Of a DNA stretch of 64,000 nt, positions 44,201-55,801 are shown piece after piece. Each line of letters opens with the position of its first letter. The first letter of the stretch is position 1. Origin of the DNA: Ephydatia muelleri. Lineage: Eukaryota > Porifera > Demospongiae > Spongillida > Spongillidae. The notes beneath the pieces are model-generated. The model searched no databases and had not been told where the DNA came from. It saw nothing but the letters and a program-made list of their open reading frames with translations. The DNA lies in assembly GCA_013339895.1 (NCBI GenBank), contig JABACO010000006.1, positions 8,031,969 through 8,095,968 of the forward strand, read 5' to 3'. The position numbers and the translations under genes were made by a program.

Positions 44201-47200
44201 AACTATCTCATGTACAGAATACAACAATTCAAGCATCAATGGTTATATCAAATTACAATACCTTGAAAAGTTGGACATTTGATGAATATTAACTATTTAG
44301 TCACCAACTATTAATAATTATTGGCCAGGGAATGGAATTCATGCTACTAGTTGTTGGTGTAGTGATGCGCATACATGTACAAAATGGATGGCCGAATAGT
44401 GTCATCTCTCTGGACAGTGGTGGATCCGGGGGGGGGGGGGGGGGGGGGGGGTTGTAAGCCCCCTTTCAAACCCGCAACGAATAATTTAATTATTATCATT
44501 AGTAACAATTCAGAATTATTGCAAAGTAAAGATGGCTGAAATTCATACTACAACTGCAGCTGTGCGAGCAAACAAACAGCAAGGCAGCATCATGACGTTT
44601 TTGAAGAGGTTTGTCTATTTGACTATTTGTTATTTTCATAAACTGAATTGGGTATTCTGGGAGTAGTATAGTATTAGTACTTTTGCACATGCGCACTGAT
44701 TATGTGTGTCATCATGTTTGCATATATATTTTTGTGTAGCTGTTGAGAAATCAGATGATGAATTGGCCATTTATTGTCACAAGGGTCACATTATAACACT
44801 GGGTATTTGATTATACTTATTCGTCTAGACCACGGACCACTTATGCAATTACAAGGTGTGTAATTGCATTAGCGGTTTCCGTCACAACTGTCCCATGGTA
44901 CTGTGAGCTGTGGCAGTACTCTCTGACTCTCGCACTGTCCCACCATGGCCAAGCTTCTATATTTATATTCATTCTAGATTGCTCGAATATCAATATCCTG
45001 ATGATTTATGTGGACCTGCAAAGAAGCACATTTCTTCAGTGAGCAGTGGCACTAGTGGTTGTTCCAGCAGTACCAGTGGCAGTGGTTGTTCCAGCAGTAC
45101 CAGTGGCAGTGGTTGTTCCAGCAGTACCAGTGGCAGTGGCAGTGATTGTTCTGGCAGTAGGAATCCAAGAAATGGGAGTCACAAGAACCCCTAATAACTG
45201 GCCCAGTGTTATCAGGCAAAACAGGCGTGGTTGTTTCCCTACAGGTTTTGGAATATGAGAAAGTATTCACTGGAGAGTGCTGAGTACATATTTAGGATCA
45301 AGACCTTGTAGCAAAGATGAAAACCACATTGCAAGATCACTATCTTAGCATATCACCTCGTATGAGACACCTGCATTGCCATCTCTAAGATAATAAATAA
45401 ATATGTGACATTTGTCTATAAAAATTTATTCAACTCAATTTCAATTTGCGTGCATATTCAAAGCATTAAAAGAGTATCAGCAGCCTCGTGTATAACGCAG
45501 AAACAAATTAAAAAGCAGCATCGTACCCTCCTCATCGTTTTGAAGCTATTTATCTCGAAAAATATAAGCGGGATTCGCGGAATACTGAAATAGTTCAAAC
45601 CACATCCCAAGAGATATCACGCATTCTAGACCGTATAACACCAGTTCTCACCTGAAAAGCTTGGTATCTTTCTATGCAGCTACACCTTACCTTGCATGTA
45701 ATACCTTCATCTTGTGAGGAATTACCAATGGCTTCGCGACAGAGCCCTTTTTCTAGAAAGTATGTGCTGTTAAGGACAGGATCACATGGTATCAGGTAAT
45801 CCGGAGCAGCTGATATTCAGAGGTTATCTGGGTTGTGTATTCATGGTGATTGTAGTGCGTATTTGACCATTGAGTGGCAATATACAAACTTGGTGTCAGA
45901 AGTGGTAGGTAGGAATAATTACCACGACAGGGGATGGAGAAATACTTAGTGCCGGAGGGCGTACCTGTAGGTGAAGGAGAGTTAAGCGAACAATGGAAAT
46001 GCTTTAAGCATGAATCACTTTGTTTATGACAGCAATTGGAAAAGGAACAGCGGACACTCAAAAGTTAAGTTGGCCATGTTACTGCGAGTGCTCGGTCAGC
46101 ACGTCAATGACATGTACGAAGGAATGGTTTTCGGTGAGGGTGAGGACAAAGAAGATTTCGAAACAATAGTAGTGAAGTTGGATAGCCTGTGCATCAGAAG
46201 GACTAGCAAGCATGTTCTATGGGACAAGTTTTTCCAGCACAGGAGGCCCAAACCATTGATCAATTTGTTGAAGTGCTATGCAAGCATGTCAAGGACTGTG
46301 ATTTCGGAACGCTGAAGGAGGACCTCATGTTGATAAGAGGAATTGACAGTGATCGAATCAGGCGCCATCTGTTTGAAACAGATAAGCTGGAATTGGCCAA
46401 GGCAGTGCAAATGTGCCAGTTCATGGAAGCCACATCTGCGGATATTCAATCCTGGAGAGAAAAGAAATCAGAAGGTAAAGAAGAAATGGGAGACTAGATA
46501 TGAGGATGAAGAGGCATTCAAAGGGGGTCCCCAAAGAGAGTCATATGAAAGGAAGAGGATTGGAAGAATGCCCAAGTGTGGTAGATCTCACAGACCCAGA
46601 CAACATCCGGCATATGGACAGACATGCCACAAATGTGGTCAACAGAATCATTTTGCAAGAAAGTGTCGACTTGGTGATGGTACCCACATGGTGGATGGTC
46701 ACCAAAGTGAAGAAGATGAGGAGGATCTCATGCAGACTGTCGTACAAAAGATGGGGTTGATGGCAAAGATGCAACTGGAATGGAACAGGAAGAATGTAGA
46801 GCTGGACTGTCAGGTTGACACAGCGGCATCATGTAATGTGCTGACATACAGTGACTACTGCAGATTGGGGAATCAGGAAATGAAGAAAAGCAAGACAGTA
46901 CTGATCATGTATGATGGTCAAGCAGGAAGTCTTGTGGGTTCTGTCAGCTGGGGGTGAGAGACAAGCTTGGTAGGGTTCACCAACTATGCTTTGCAGTACT
47001 CAGGACCTGTCATTGTTCCCTGTTATCTTTGGACACCTGTCTGATGTTGGAGTTGATCACAGAAACCATGTCATCATCCAGTGTGATGTCAGCACAGTGG
47101 GACTGGGAGCTACTCTTTTACAGGATGGTCGACCAGTAGCTTCAGCATCAAGATCACTCACAAAGAGTGAGAAAAACTATTTGGCATTGGAGCTTGAGTG

Positions 47201-49504
47201 CTTAACTATTGTTTTTGCTTGCCAAAAGTTTGATCAGTATATTTACAGCAAACCAGTCCGAGTGGAAACTGATCATAAACCGCTGGAAGTTATTGCCAAG
47301 AAGTCTATTTTATCAGCTCCAAGAAGGTTACAAAGGATGTTGTTACAGCCGCAGAGGTACAATTTGGACATTGTGTACCTGCCAGGTGAGCAGCAGGTGG
47401 TGGCTGATGTTCTGTCTAGAGCACCAGTAGAACAACCAAGGGGAGAACAGCTTGGTAAAGCAGAGGTGTTTCAAATAGTGGACCAAGAATTAGCTGTGAT
47501 TCAGGAAAGGGAGTTTGTCAGCGATGCAAAGATGGCAGCTGTGAGAAGTGCCGCAGTTCAGGGTCAGGAACAAGCCGCGCTTCGTCAGATCATTTGCCAA
47601 GGATGGTCACCCAACATAAAACAGCTTCCAGCCACTGTGAAGGCCTATTGGAATTTCAGAGACACTATGACTGTGCAAGATGGCATTGTGTATAAAGGTG
47701 GCCAAGCGGTTGTTCCAAAGGAGTTGAGAAAGGAGTTTCTCCAACGGTTACACTCAAGTCATCAAGGTTCACAATTGACGCTGAAGGGAGCCAGAGTTAG
47801 TTATAGTAGACTATCTCACAGACTTCTTTGAGATCTACAAGCTTCAGCAGACAACCGCAGCCTCCGTGGTGGAAGCAAAAAAGAGCATTTTGCAAGGCAT
47901 GGGGTTCCAGTTACAGTACACTCAACTCAGATGGTGGTACTCAATTCTCATCTCAAGAGTTCCAGGCATTTGTGAAAGCGTGGGAATTCGAGCACACCAA
48001 CCATGTCATCACCTTACAACAGCCAATCCAACGGGAAGGCTGAGAGTGCAGTCAAGATAGCCAAACGATTGTTTAAGAGGAGTGCAGATCCATACTTGGC
48101 ATTGTTGGAATGGCGGAACACCCCAACTATAGGCATGGGGTCCACTCCTAGTCAGAGGCTGTTCTCCAGAAGAACCCTGGAGCTATTGACGGTATGTTAC
48201 AGCCAGATGACATGTCGGGGAGGAAATAGCTAAACAGCAAGTGATTCAATCACAGGGCTATGCTAGGGGAAGGCGAGATCTGCCGCCATTAAGGTTAGGA
48301 GAGCCAGTATTAGTTCAAGATGTGTGTGCAAAGAAGACACGGTGGTCCACTGGGAGGTGTTTGGATCAGCTCTCAGATCAGTCTTAGATTGTGGATGTTG
48401 ATGGTGAGATTTGAGGAGAAACCGCAGGTTCCTAAAACCTTCCATTCATCAACCGATGGGTCATGAAGAAACACTGGATGAAAATTCTAAAGATTGTGAA
48501 TCAGAGAAAGGGAAAAGTGACAGAAATTACACGGAAAGCACTGTGAAAGTGGGAATGGTACCACAACAGATAGAGGAAAAAACAGGAGGGAAATGCCTTT
48601 CAAGAGATGCATGATGTAACTCCATCCATGGAGCTGGCCGAGACTACCGAAGCGGCAGCTACTGACAACACCGCCAACAGGCAACTGGAAGCAACTCATG
48701 TTTCTCCTGGACCTCAAATAGCAGGGACCTTTCCAGTGACGAGAAGTGGTAGAGTTATCCTGTAGCCTTCAAGATACAGAGACTTCATTAAGCTATAGAG
48801 GACTGTTTGGGAAAGGGGGGGGGGGGGAGGGGGGGGGGGGGGGGGGGGGAATCTGGGTTGTGTATTCATGGTGATTGTAGTGCGTATTTGACCTTTGAGT
48901 AGCAATATACAAACTTGCGCCAGGTGTAATTAATGATCTCACGTACATTCAAATTCATAGTGGGCGCGTTCCTAAAATTCGTAGTGGGCGCGATTTTTCG
49001 GACTGAAACAGCCGTGCCATATAAGGGTGGTATTTTTTATTACGCTGGGAAACCTCGTGTTACAATTCATGGATTTTTAGGCGCTGTCTAGTATAAAAAA
49101 GCACCAGACGTATGGTGACTTTTTGTTTGCCGATATACCGTACGTTTACAACCTTACAAACCAAATGTCCATTACAGAACGACCGTGTATACCGTAATAC
49201 GTACCTCTGTCAGATAAGCCAAGCTGCCTACACACGACTGTAGCTTCTTCTATTCCAAAGTAGCGGTTGTCAGGCGCAGCGATGGTTCCCCACTGGCCCA
49301 AAGCACACACCTCCACGGTACCCTCCAGATCACGCGTCACCCTGTTCGTGCTGTTGCCACCCAGCCGAATAGCGCCATCAGTGCACTGACCGACACCTGT
49401 ATGTGAGAGTGGAATCCATTCATCGTGCTGCCTTTGAAAATGGAAAACTGCTATGTACTTTTGGTGACCCAAACAGCGATCAATAACAGCCACATTTTCA
49501 ACAT
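38243..49504 (-). CDS. SRCR-Ig-Ig single-pass cell-surface receptor, seven exons
   Basis: Exons 49504-49459, 49396-49205, 44032-43823, 43339-43058, 42480-42148, 40007-39305 and 38315-38243 have GT-AG borders and matching phases (1,1,1,1,1,2), giving 612 aa. Exon 1 is a signal peptide (MLKMWLLLIAVWVTK). Exons 2-3 form one SRCR domain (GAIRLGG, EGTVEVC...WGTI, ATVVCRQLG, CSGNETAFSQC). Exons 4 and 5 each encode an Ig-like domain (VAFWCNVGY...DSGNYTCTV; NLTCIATK...DSSVYECKA). Exon 6 holds a Cys-containing, Ser/Thr-rich stalk (CSCGF, SECPVYI, DDAC) and a TM helix (VVGIILVVVGCLVVIFG) at about 549-575. The ~37-aa cytoplasmic tail (VKLKKDWEEKEPF...) has no kinase. Likely an adhesion, scavenger or recognition receptor. 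Intron 2 (5.2 kb) contains a dead Ty3 element and a small gene; the last intron contains a foldback MITE. Confidence 0.8.
38990..39232. mobile_element. 243-bp foldback MITE in the receptor gene's last intron
   Basis: Nearly perfect ~110-bp arms around a centre at ~39110. The right end is CGCGGAAACTGTCCCAAT, the left end has lost about 9 internal bases (TTGG|CGCGAAAATTGCC). Flanks are TA on both sides if the ends are taken as ATTGG. It shares GATAACGCTATCGACTTCC with the 15663 element family. Confidence 0.85.
40008..42147 (-). other. Intron 5 of the receptor gene
   Basis: No additional exon, ORF or mobile element was recognised in this 2.1-kb intron. Confidence 0.5.
44532..45194 (+). CDS. Two-exon 97-aa protein with GCSSSTSGS repeats
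   Basis: Exon 1 (44532-44608) encodes MAEIHTTTAAVRANKQQGSI and MTFLK and ends AAGAG|GTTTGT in phase 2. Exon 2 (44978-45194) starts after TTCATTCTAG and continues in frame: LLEYQYPDDLCGPAKKH, then three to four GCSSSTSGS repeats, ending HKNP-stop. The phases agree across a 369-nt intron. The KQQGSI(M)TFLKR start resembles transposase N-termini, so it may be a transposon fragment. It lies inside intron 2 of the SRCR-Ig gene, on the opposite strand. A 24-G run (44428-44451) is just upstream. Confidence 0.4.
45051..45150 (+). repeat. 27-bp repeat encoding GCSSSTSGS
   Basis: The unit GGTTGTTCCAGCAGTACCAG plus TGGCAGT is repeated three times exactly, then a diverged fourth. Confidence 0.9.
45195..45825. 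other. No gene recognised
   Basis: Intronic sequence between the 97-aa gene and the Ty3 relic; it may contain the lost U3 part of the relic's 5' LTR. Confidence 0.4.
45826..48915 (+). mobile_element. Decayed Ty3/gypsy element lacking reverse transcriptase
   Basis: Two 65-bp copies of the LTR end (45826-45890 and 48851-48915; two differences) flank it. A primer-binding site TGGTGTCAGAAGTGG follows at 45891, and a G-rich polypurine tract precedes the right copy. Gag pieces start at 45934 (MEKYLVPEG...LSEQWKCFK) and contain a zinc knuckle CHKCGQQNHFARKC (~46626). Protease is VDTAASCNVL (~46815). The sequence then jumps straight to RNase H (CDVSTVGLGATLLQDG, ~47070), so the whole RT is deleted. 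Integrase remains as fragments (VDYLTDFFEIYKLQ, NSDGGTQFSSQEFQ, SPYNSQSNGKAESAV) in different frames. Older than the 20.8-kb element and a different lineage (different PBS and LTR). Located in intron 2 of the receptor gene, antisense. Confidence 0.85.
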
Positions 49505-49827
49505 GTCGATTGATATTTAAGTATTTACGGTCGTGGCAACGAGAGACATATATAGTTGCGGTCGATGCCTTTTTTTTACTTCCCTTACATTACAATCGCA
49601 AATACATAATATTCTATTTTCCTTCACCTCATTATTGTATGCACATTCAGCCTGTGCGAAATGAAAATACGCACCGTGTTTCACAAGCCCATTTTCGTTA
49701 TAAAGAGCGCGTTGAAGCCGATCGATCGATACTAGTAACAACGGGAAATTACCAGTTTCGGTGGTGTTATTGACCTATTTACCAATGTAATATTAGGTTG
49801 TATCGGTTAAAATTTCTCCTTTAGGCC

Positions 49828-50406
49828 TGGAACGTTCTATACGAAAATGGGTATTGTGTATTTTATTCTATAACATAAAATTTAAAACGATATATCTTCC
49901 GAAATATTAACGCTATCGGGTTCCTATTTTTAACACAACATACCACGCCATTATTATATGTGAAAATCCATTTTGGTGTCTTACACATGCGGGATACCGA
50001 CGTTACAAGGTCCGATACCCCGTAGGGTTCAAAACGGCCACATCTTCAGGTAGGAGTGTCCAAATCGGTTCAAAATAGGTACCCATGTAGAAGGGTCCTA
50101 CTGCTATTGATTTGTTCTGTTCGTTAATTTTTGCTTTATCCGTTATGGAGATACAAGTGTGCAAAGTAATTGCATATTTCCCGGGCGTTACGCGCCATTA
50201 ACGTATTACGAGGATCATATATACCTTGTAACGTCGGTACCCCGCATGTGTAAGACACCAAAATGGATTTTCACATATAGTAATGGTGTGGTATGTTGTG
50301 TTACAAATAGGAACCCGATAGCGTTAATATTTCGGAAGATATATCGATTTAAATTTTATGTTATAGAATAAAATCAACAAGACCCATTTTCGTATAGAAC
50401 GTTCCA
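49828..50406. mobile_element. 579-bp foldback element with ~180-bp terminal inverted repeats
   Basis: Ends TGGAACGTTCTATACGAAAA and its reverse complement. Arms 49828-50007 and ~50222-50406 pair with few mismatches; the ~215-bp centre carries CGTTACGCGCCATTAACG. Flanks read TTTAGGCC | | GGCCTATA, i.e. a GGCC duplication or, if GGCC belongs to the ends, TA on each side. It lies 320 bp upstream of the receptor gene's ATG. Confidence 0.85.
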
Positions 50407-50410
50407 GGCC

Positions 50411-51690
50411 TATATTTAAAAATAACTTTGCCTGGGCAACCAGCCTATTTCTACACACCCTGCAGCACGACAGCAATCCTTGGATGTGATATTCCATTTC
50501 TTACACGATGCATATATGATGTGTCGTTGTGTTGTAATTATCAAGCTCAACTTCTGATGTGAAAAAAAGAGCCGCTTGTTCTGGTGAACTTAATTTGGCG
50601 CCTCCAAGCACGTGTTCTGATGAAGCTAACATCTGGGGATTCAATCTCTAGGTGGAAACACGGCAGTTCGGCACTTTTTTTCACACACATATCGGTAACT
50701 AAACATGCAGCACACTAAGAAGCCTTAGGCTTCAATATTAGTAGGAGCTATAGGCAGTATACACGCGGCTTCTCTAGTAATACGGGCATATACCAGTTAG
50801 CTATTAATGTAGAGCTAGCTGGAAGGATCTATAGTTTGCTTGATGCATGGACTGCACCATGTGTGCGTGTACCCGTACGCACACTGTATGCCAATAGGCA
50901 CCCAGTCGTTCGTGCCTTTAACCCACCAACCATTTGCATTGAAAGACATTCTCCATGTGGTTTTGTACTACGTAAGGTGAATCTCGATCTCGTCCACAAC
51001 ACGTAGCAAGAACGCTAATTGGTGCGCACCGCCTGTATGAATGACCTACGACGGTCGGGTGTATGTTTTCTTTTACGAAGAGGTAGTAATACGGCTAGTT
51101 CATTTCTAAAAGCGAGAGATAAGCAGCCGCAGGTACGGCTATTTACTAGTATCTATGATTTCACAAGGATATAGCTTTAGATCTTTTGGGGCTATTCGCT
51201 GAATAAACAATTAAGAATTAAGCAATTCGAGGACGAATGTGGGGTGGGCTCAGTGGCACGTGATAAAGTGCAAGTTGAAGGAGTGGAGCTAATACGGTGC
51301 ATCAATGGTTGCGTCACTAGTCTTGGAACGGGCCTGCGTTATGCAATGAAGTGTCGCATGCGTAACCGAGGTGAAATAGTTGTTGCATCTTACTTTCAGT
51401 TTAAGAGGTGAAAAAAAAAATGATCATTTTGTTTTTGGCTTCGAAACGAGTGTCTAAACATGGTTTCACTTTTAAAGTTGTCAATTTGTTGTATTTATTA
51501 AAGTTAATTAAGCATCGTTAATAACTTGTAAATAAAATGACATCTGCCTAACCTCAAGTTGTTAGTTTCTAAATATCAGCTCTTTATCAGCTCAAATTTA
51601 TCAGCTCTTTCGCGTTAGCAAGAACAAGTCGAAAATTTAAGAGTGTGAGACTCGTGATAAAGGATATTTTAAAAAACAAGAAGACCGATA
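50411..51690. other. No gene recognised
   Basis: No ORF or repeat with support. Confidence 0.5.
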
Positions 51691-51711
51691 TTTGACGGAT
51701 GCCGGAGGTAA

Positions 51712-52180
51712 TTGAGCTCTACTCTTACTCATCAGCTCTGTCAAATATATAGGACATTGATCGAAGCTGAGATCCAAGACAGTGAAAAAGCAGGAAACTT
51801 AATTGTGCTTCTTCCTATTATCCAAAAGCAGATAGGTGGAAGTGGATGGTTTATTTGCAATAGCATTTGCATTGCATGCAGCAGTGGCCACTGTTTGTCA
51901 GGCTTGGAATTCAATCAGTTGAAGATGAGAAACCACCTTTTAAAATGCCTCATGCACTGCATGAAAATTTCCAAATCTTGATGAATGTAACAAAAGACCA
52001 ACAAAAGTGGGCATCCGGGAAATTGGTGTATATTGCACTTGTTTTATGCCTGACACTTATGGAGATATGTTTCAATGTGAAACTTGTCATAAATTGTTCA
52101 ATGCCAAGTGTTTTAGTCTTCTCTCCATCTCCAACTGTGATGAGAAATGGTGCATGCTTCTTATCTTGTCAGTGTTAGAT
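51712..52180 (+). pseudogene. Relic of a second C48 peptidase-PHD transposon gene
   Basis: In shifting frames the sequence reads YSYSSALSNI, QKQIGGSG then GLFAIAFALHAAV, then FNQLKMRNHLLKCL, and finally a PHD-like Cys cluster, CTCFMPDTYGDMFQCETCHK. Order and motifs match the 30.4-31.2 kb part of the KRBA2-like element. The position of the catalytic Cys (SDCGLFAIA in relatives) is damaged here. At least three frameshifts; clearly dead. Confidence 0.5.
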
Positions 52181-52189
52181 TGTGAACGA

Positions 52190-53559
52190 TTAAATATGTC
52201 ATTCTTGTTTTCATTCATGTTCAGTATACTCTGCTGAATCTATTATTCGACCCTGCATGCGCATGACCATTACTGCATAACTGACATAAGTTATATTGCA
52301 ATCATATATCTAACAACTTTTGCGGATCAACAATAACAAATTAAATATATAGTATACAATTAAATACATTTTTCTGTCGTTTGAGGAACGAATTAGACAG
52401 AAAATATGCTCCCAGCAGAATATGGAGGCGTAGCCTATACATGCATGTGTTATGCACGCAGCGTACATGTAAGCATGTAGATCGATAAAGATGGTAAGGG
52501 GTGTATGTGAATGTGCAGCTGTAAATATCAGGTGATGGGGAGCACATGTTCTGTACAATGAGTCTTCAGCTGGTGTGCGTGCGCATCTGGGCTTGGATAT
52601 AAGGTTGAGGAATGCGTGTTATAAATAGAATAATAGAATCACTCTATTAGGCGTATTGTGCACAGCCACTGGCAGAGCTAACCCCACTTTTTTTTTCCCC
52701 CATGAGAAATCAGGTGTACGTATACACGACGGTGTGCAACTGAAGAAAGTAACGGCAAACTCTTCCACGAAGGCATACAAATGAATTATTGAGCAGCTCT
52801 GAACTCGGTTTTTCCCGGTTTTTTCCAGGAGGAGGTGTGGGCCCACTTCCTCTAAATATAGGCAAAATTAATAGATTGGCCCCTGCTCACGTGCTGGCAG
52901 TATGTGTTGTACAGTGTACTTCGTGTACCGAATGTGAACTAGTGCAGGTGGTGTGCACAACGGACGCTGCACCAATATATATTGAAAGAATGAGAATATG
53001 CATGGCGGAGCATATGGCGTTGGGAGCAATATACTTCTAATTATAAAAAATATTTGTGCATGTAGAAAGAGAAGGTAGTTGTGTGTGCTGAGTGTAGAAA
53101 TCACAAGTATCTTATCAAGTGTATAGATTATACTTTTTGAGGTATGCCAATTTTCCTATGGCATATAGCTAGAGGGTGCATGCCGTTTTTACAGAAGGGG
53201 TGCCGATTATCCTAGGATAAGGGGTGCTAATGTTTCTAAGAAAAATTGAAATTGCATGGGGGTATCTAATTTTCAGAGGTGCCTTTTTTCGCTCACGGGT
53301 CATCCTGTTATGTAACCGGACGATAGTCAGTGTCAAATGCCGTCAGGTTACACAACTGGACGACCCGTTACATAACAGATGGCCGGTTAACCGCGGCTGC
53401 AGTTTATGTTGCCCTCCGATGTATTAGCCGCACGAATGTACCCGCTATTAGCTTCTATCAGTTCATATAGTGCAAGGACAAGCCAAGCTACAGCTAGTCT
53501 GATGCTACATGATATGATCATATGACCTTGCATAGCATCGTACAGCGTTGGCCACAACA
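52190..53559. other. No gene recognised
   Basis: Inverted GTTATGTAACCGG/GGTTACACAAC motifs occur at 53309-53375; otherwise nothing. Confidence 0.45.
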
Positions 53560-54560
53560 ACACGTTTTCAGCCTGTAGCAAAATCATATGGGTTTTCACT
53601 CCTCGTGATTCAGTTTCTGATAAGAGGCGAATCTTTTTCATCCGGGATCGGATTTTGTAATTTACTTCCCACTTGAATTTGTATGATTTGTGAATGCCAT
53701 GATTGTGGGTGGCACTAAGTGAATAAAACACGTTTCAGCCTATAGCAATACATGCGTGGGATTTATATGGGTTTTCAATCTTCATGGTTTCCTGATAAGA
53801 GGCGATTCTTTTCCATCCGGGATCGAATCTTGTTTAGCACGACCCATGATTGGCTACTTGAATTTGTATGATTTGTGAATGCCATGATTCTGGGTGTCAC
53901 TCAGCGAATAAAAGAGGCTTTTGCCGATAGCAAAGTGTGGGAATGATATGGGTTTTCACTCCTCATTGTTTCCTGATGAGAGACGAATCTTTTTCATCCG
54001 GGATCGAATCTTATAATTTATTTCCATCTGAAGTTGGGCACTCAGCGACGTTTTCAACCTACAGCAATTTATGGCTATTCACACCTCATGTTTTCCTGAT
54101 TTTTTTTTTAATCCGGGATCGAAACGTGTAATTTACTCCCATTAGTGGCTACCTGAATTTGTATGATTTGTGAATGTCATGATTGTATGTGACACTCAGT
54201 GAATAAAGTACGTTTTCAGTATTGTATTTGATTAAACACTGGAAACTCTGGAAACACTGCAGACACTGGAAACACTGCAGACACTAGAAACACTGAAAAC
54301 ACTCAAAAAACTGCTGGAACAGAATTCACTTCAATTTACTATGTATGCAGCTGGCTCATTATACATGTACATCTAGTTATACTTGAGGGTCTTCTCTCCC
54401 TAATGGTATCTATTTATATGGGTTTTCACACCTCTAGATTTCCTGATAAGAGGTGGATGTTTTTCATCTGGGACCAAAACTTGTTTTGCACGACCGATAA
54501 CCAGCTTCTTGAATTTGTATAGTTTGTGAATGCCGTGATTTTGGGTGACACTCAGCGATT
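53560..54560 (+). repeat. ~180-bp satellite-like tandem array
   Basis: TATGGGTTTTCACTCCTC recurs at about 53588, 53767, 53948 and 54418, each followed by TTTTTCATCCGGGATCG, GAATTTGTATGATTTGTGAATG and CACTCAGCGAATAAA. One unit is shortened, and a 12-bp GGAAACACTGCA repeat interrupts at 54238-54310. Confidence 0.85.
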
Positions 54561-55220
54561 AATATAGCTGCAGCCTTCTGTCTGCCCTAAGAGCTTGTAC
54601 ACTGTAGGAAGCAGTGATTCCCTAAGATTTGCACAATCCTTCTCATTATGAATGTGTGGCCTCTTTAACAAATAGCGAGGCACAGCGGTCTTCGTAGGCT
54701 AAAAACTTACCTCAGGTCTAGAATGAAAGAGGACAGGACATGGATTTGCCTTGTTAATGGTGCACCGGTCTATCAGCATTTCCATCAAGGAAACAATTGA
54801 CGTGTTTGCAAGTAAATAGCAGCGCCAAATGAAACTTGCAATGCAACAGAAACTAGTGATTATTAAAACAATGGATATTATCGTGTGTAATTCAATTTTT
54901 CATACCAAAACACGATGCTTCTGGGGCTCCGCCCCACACCCTGATGACAGCGCTCCCCCATACCCGCATCTGCCGTAGGTGGGGACACCATATATTCACT
55001 TGTGCCCCCACCCCACCCCCCCCCCACCCCACCCACCCCCTCCTAAATTCTGGATATGCCAATCTCTCTGCGTTTCCTGTATTCATACCACACTTGCGCA
55101 TGATGAATTTTCCGCAATTGATTTGAGAATATTAAAAGCTCTAACAAGGACTTAAGAATAGCAAAGAATAGCAACTGACAGCTATCAACAATGAAAATGA
55201 GGGGCGCTCCCGCTATGCAC
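54561..55220. other. No gene recognised
   Basis: A C/A-rich tract at 55004-55043 generates Pro-rich artefact ORFs. Confidence 0.5.
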
Positions 55221-55380
55221 CTTTTTCATCACGTGACTTAATTACTTCAGAAAGTATAGGCAATTTGGTTATTTATTCGCGTTACGAGCGATCTAATTTT
55301 TTAAAGTAAAGGCTTGATTGATATGGCCACACCACGCATGAGAAGAAAATATTAATCTAATTAAGTCACGTGATGAAAAG
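55221..55380. mobile_element. ~160-bp MITE
   Basis: CTTTTTCATCACGTGACTTAATTA at the left end (55221) is inverted at the right (TAATTAAGTCACGTGATGAAAAG, ending 55380). No ORF. Confidence 0.75.
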
Positions 55381-55801
55381 TCTTCTGTTACAATGGTGCG
55401 GCTATGCTTGTAATATCAATTTTAGCAATAATCAATAATAATTGCTTAATTGTACATAAACAAAACATTTAGATTTTAAGGAATGAACATGATCCCATTG
55501 CATGAAGCAGTCCCCAATGTATACGCATTTTGATACAACTATTGTTTACCATACAAAATGGTAACAACATTGAAAGGCAGAAAAATCTGTACAATTCTTG
55601 GATTTCTTAGTAAAGCATAAGACTTGCTGACATCACGTAAACGTGCTAAATTATGCATCGAGGAGAAATGTCGGCAATCAACAGCAATGGCTCAGCCAGG
55701 TCTTACTTTTTCAGTGATGAGTCATGACGATGCCGTGTGTTCTTTTCAGAACCAATACAGCATAGGACCAGAATATCCGTGTTCAAGTTAGTAAGCCTAG
55801 G

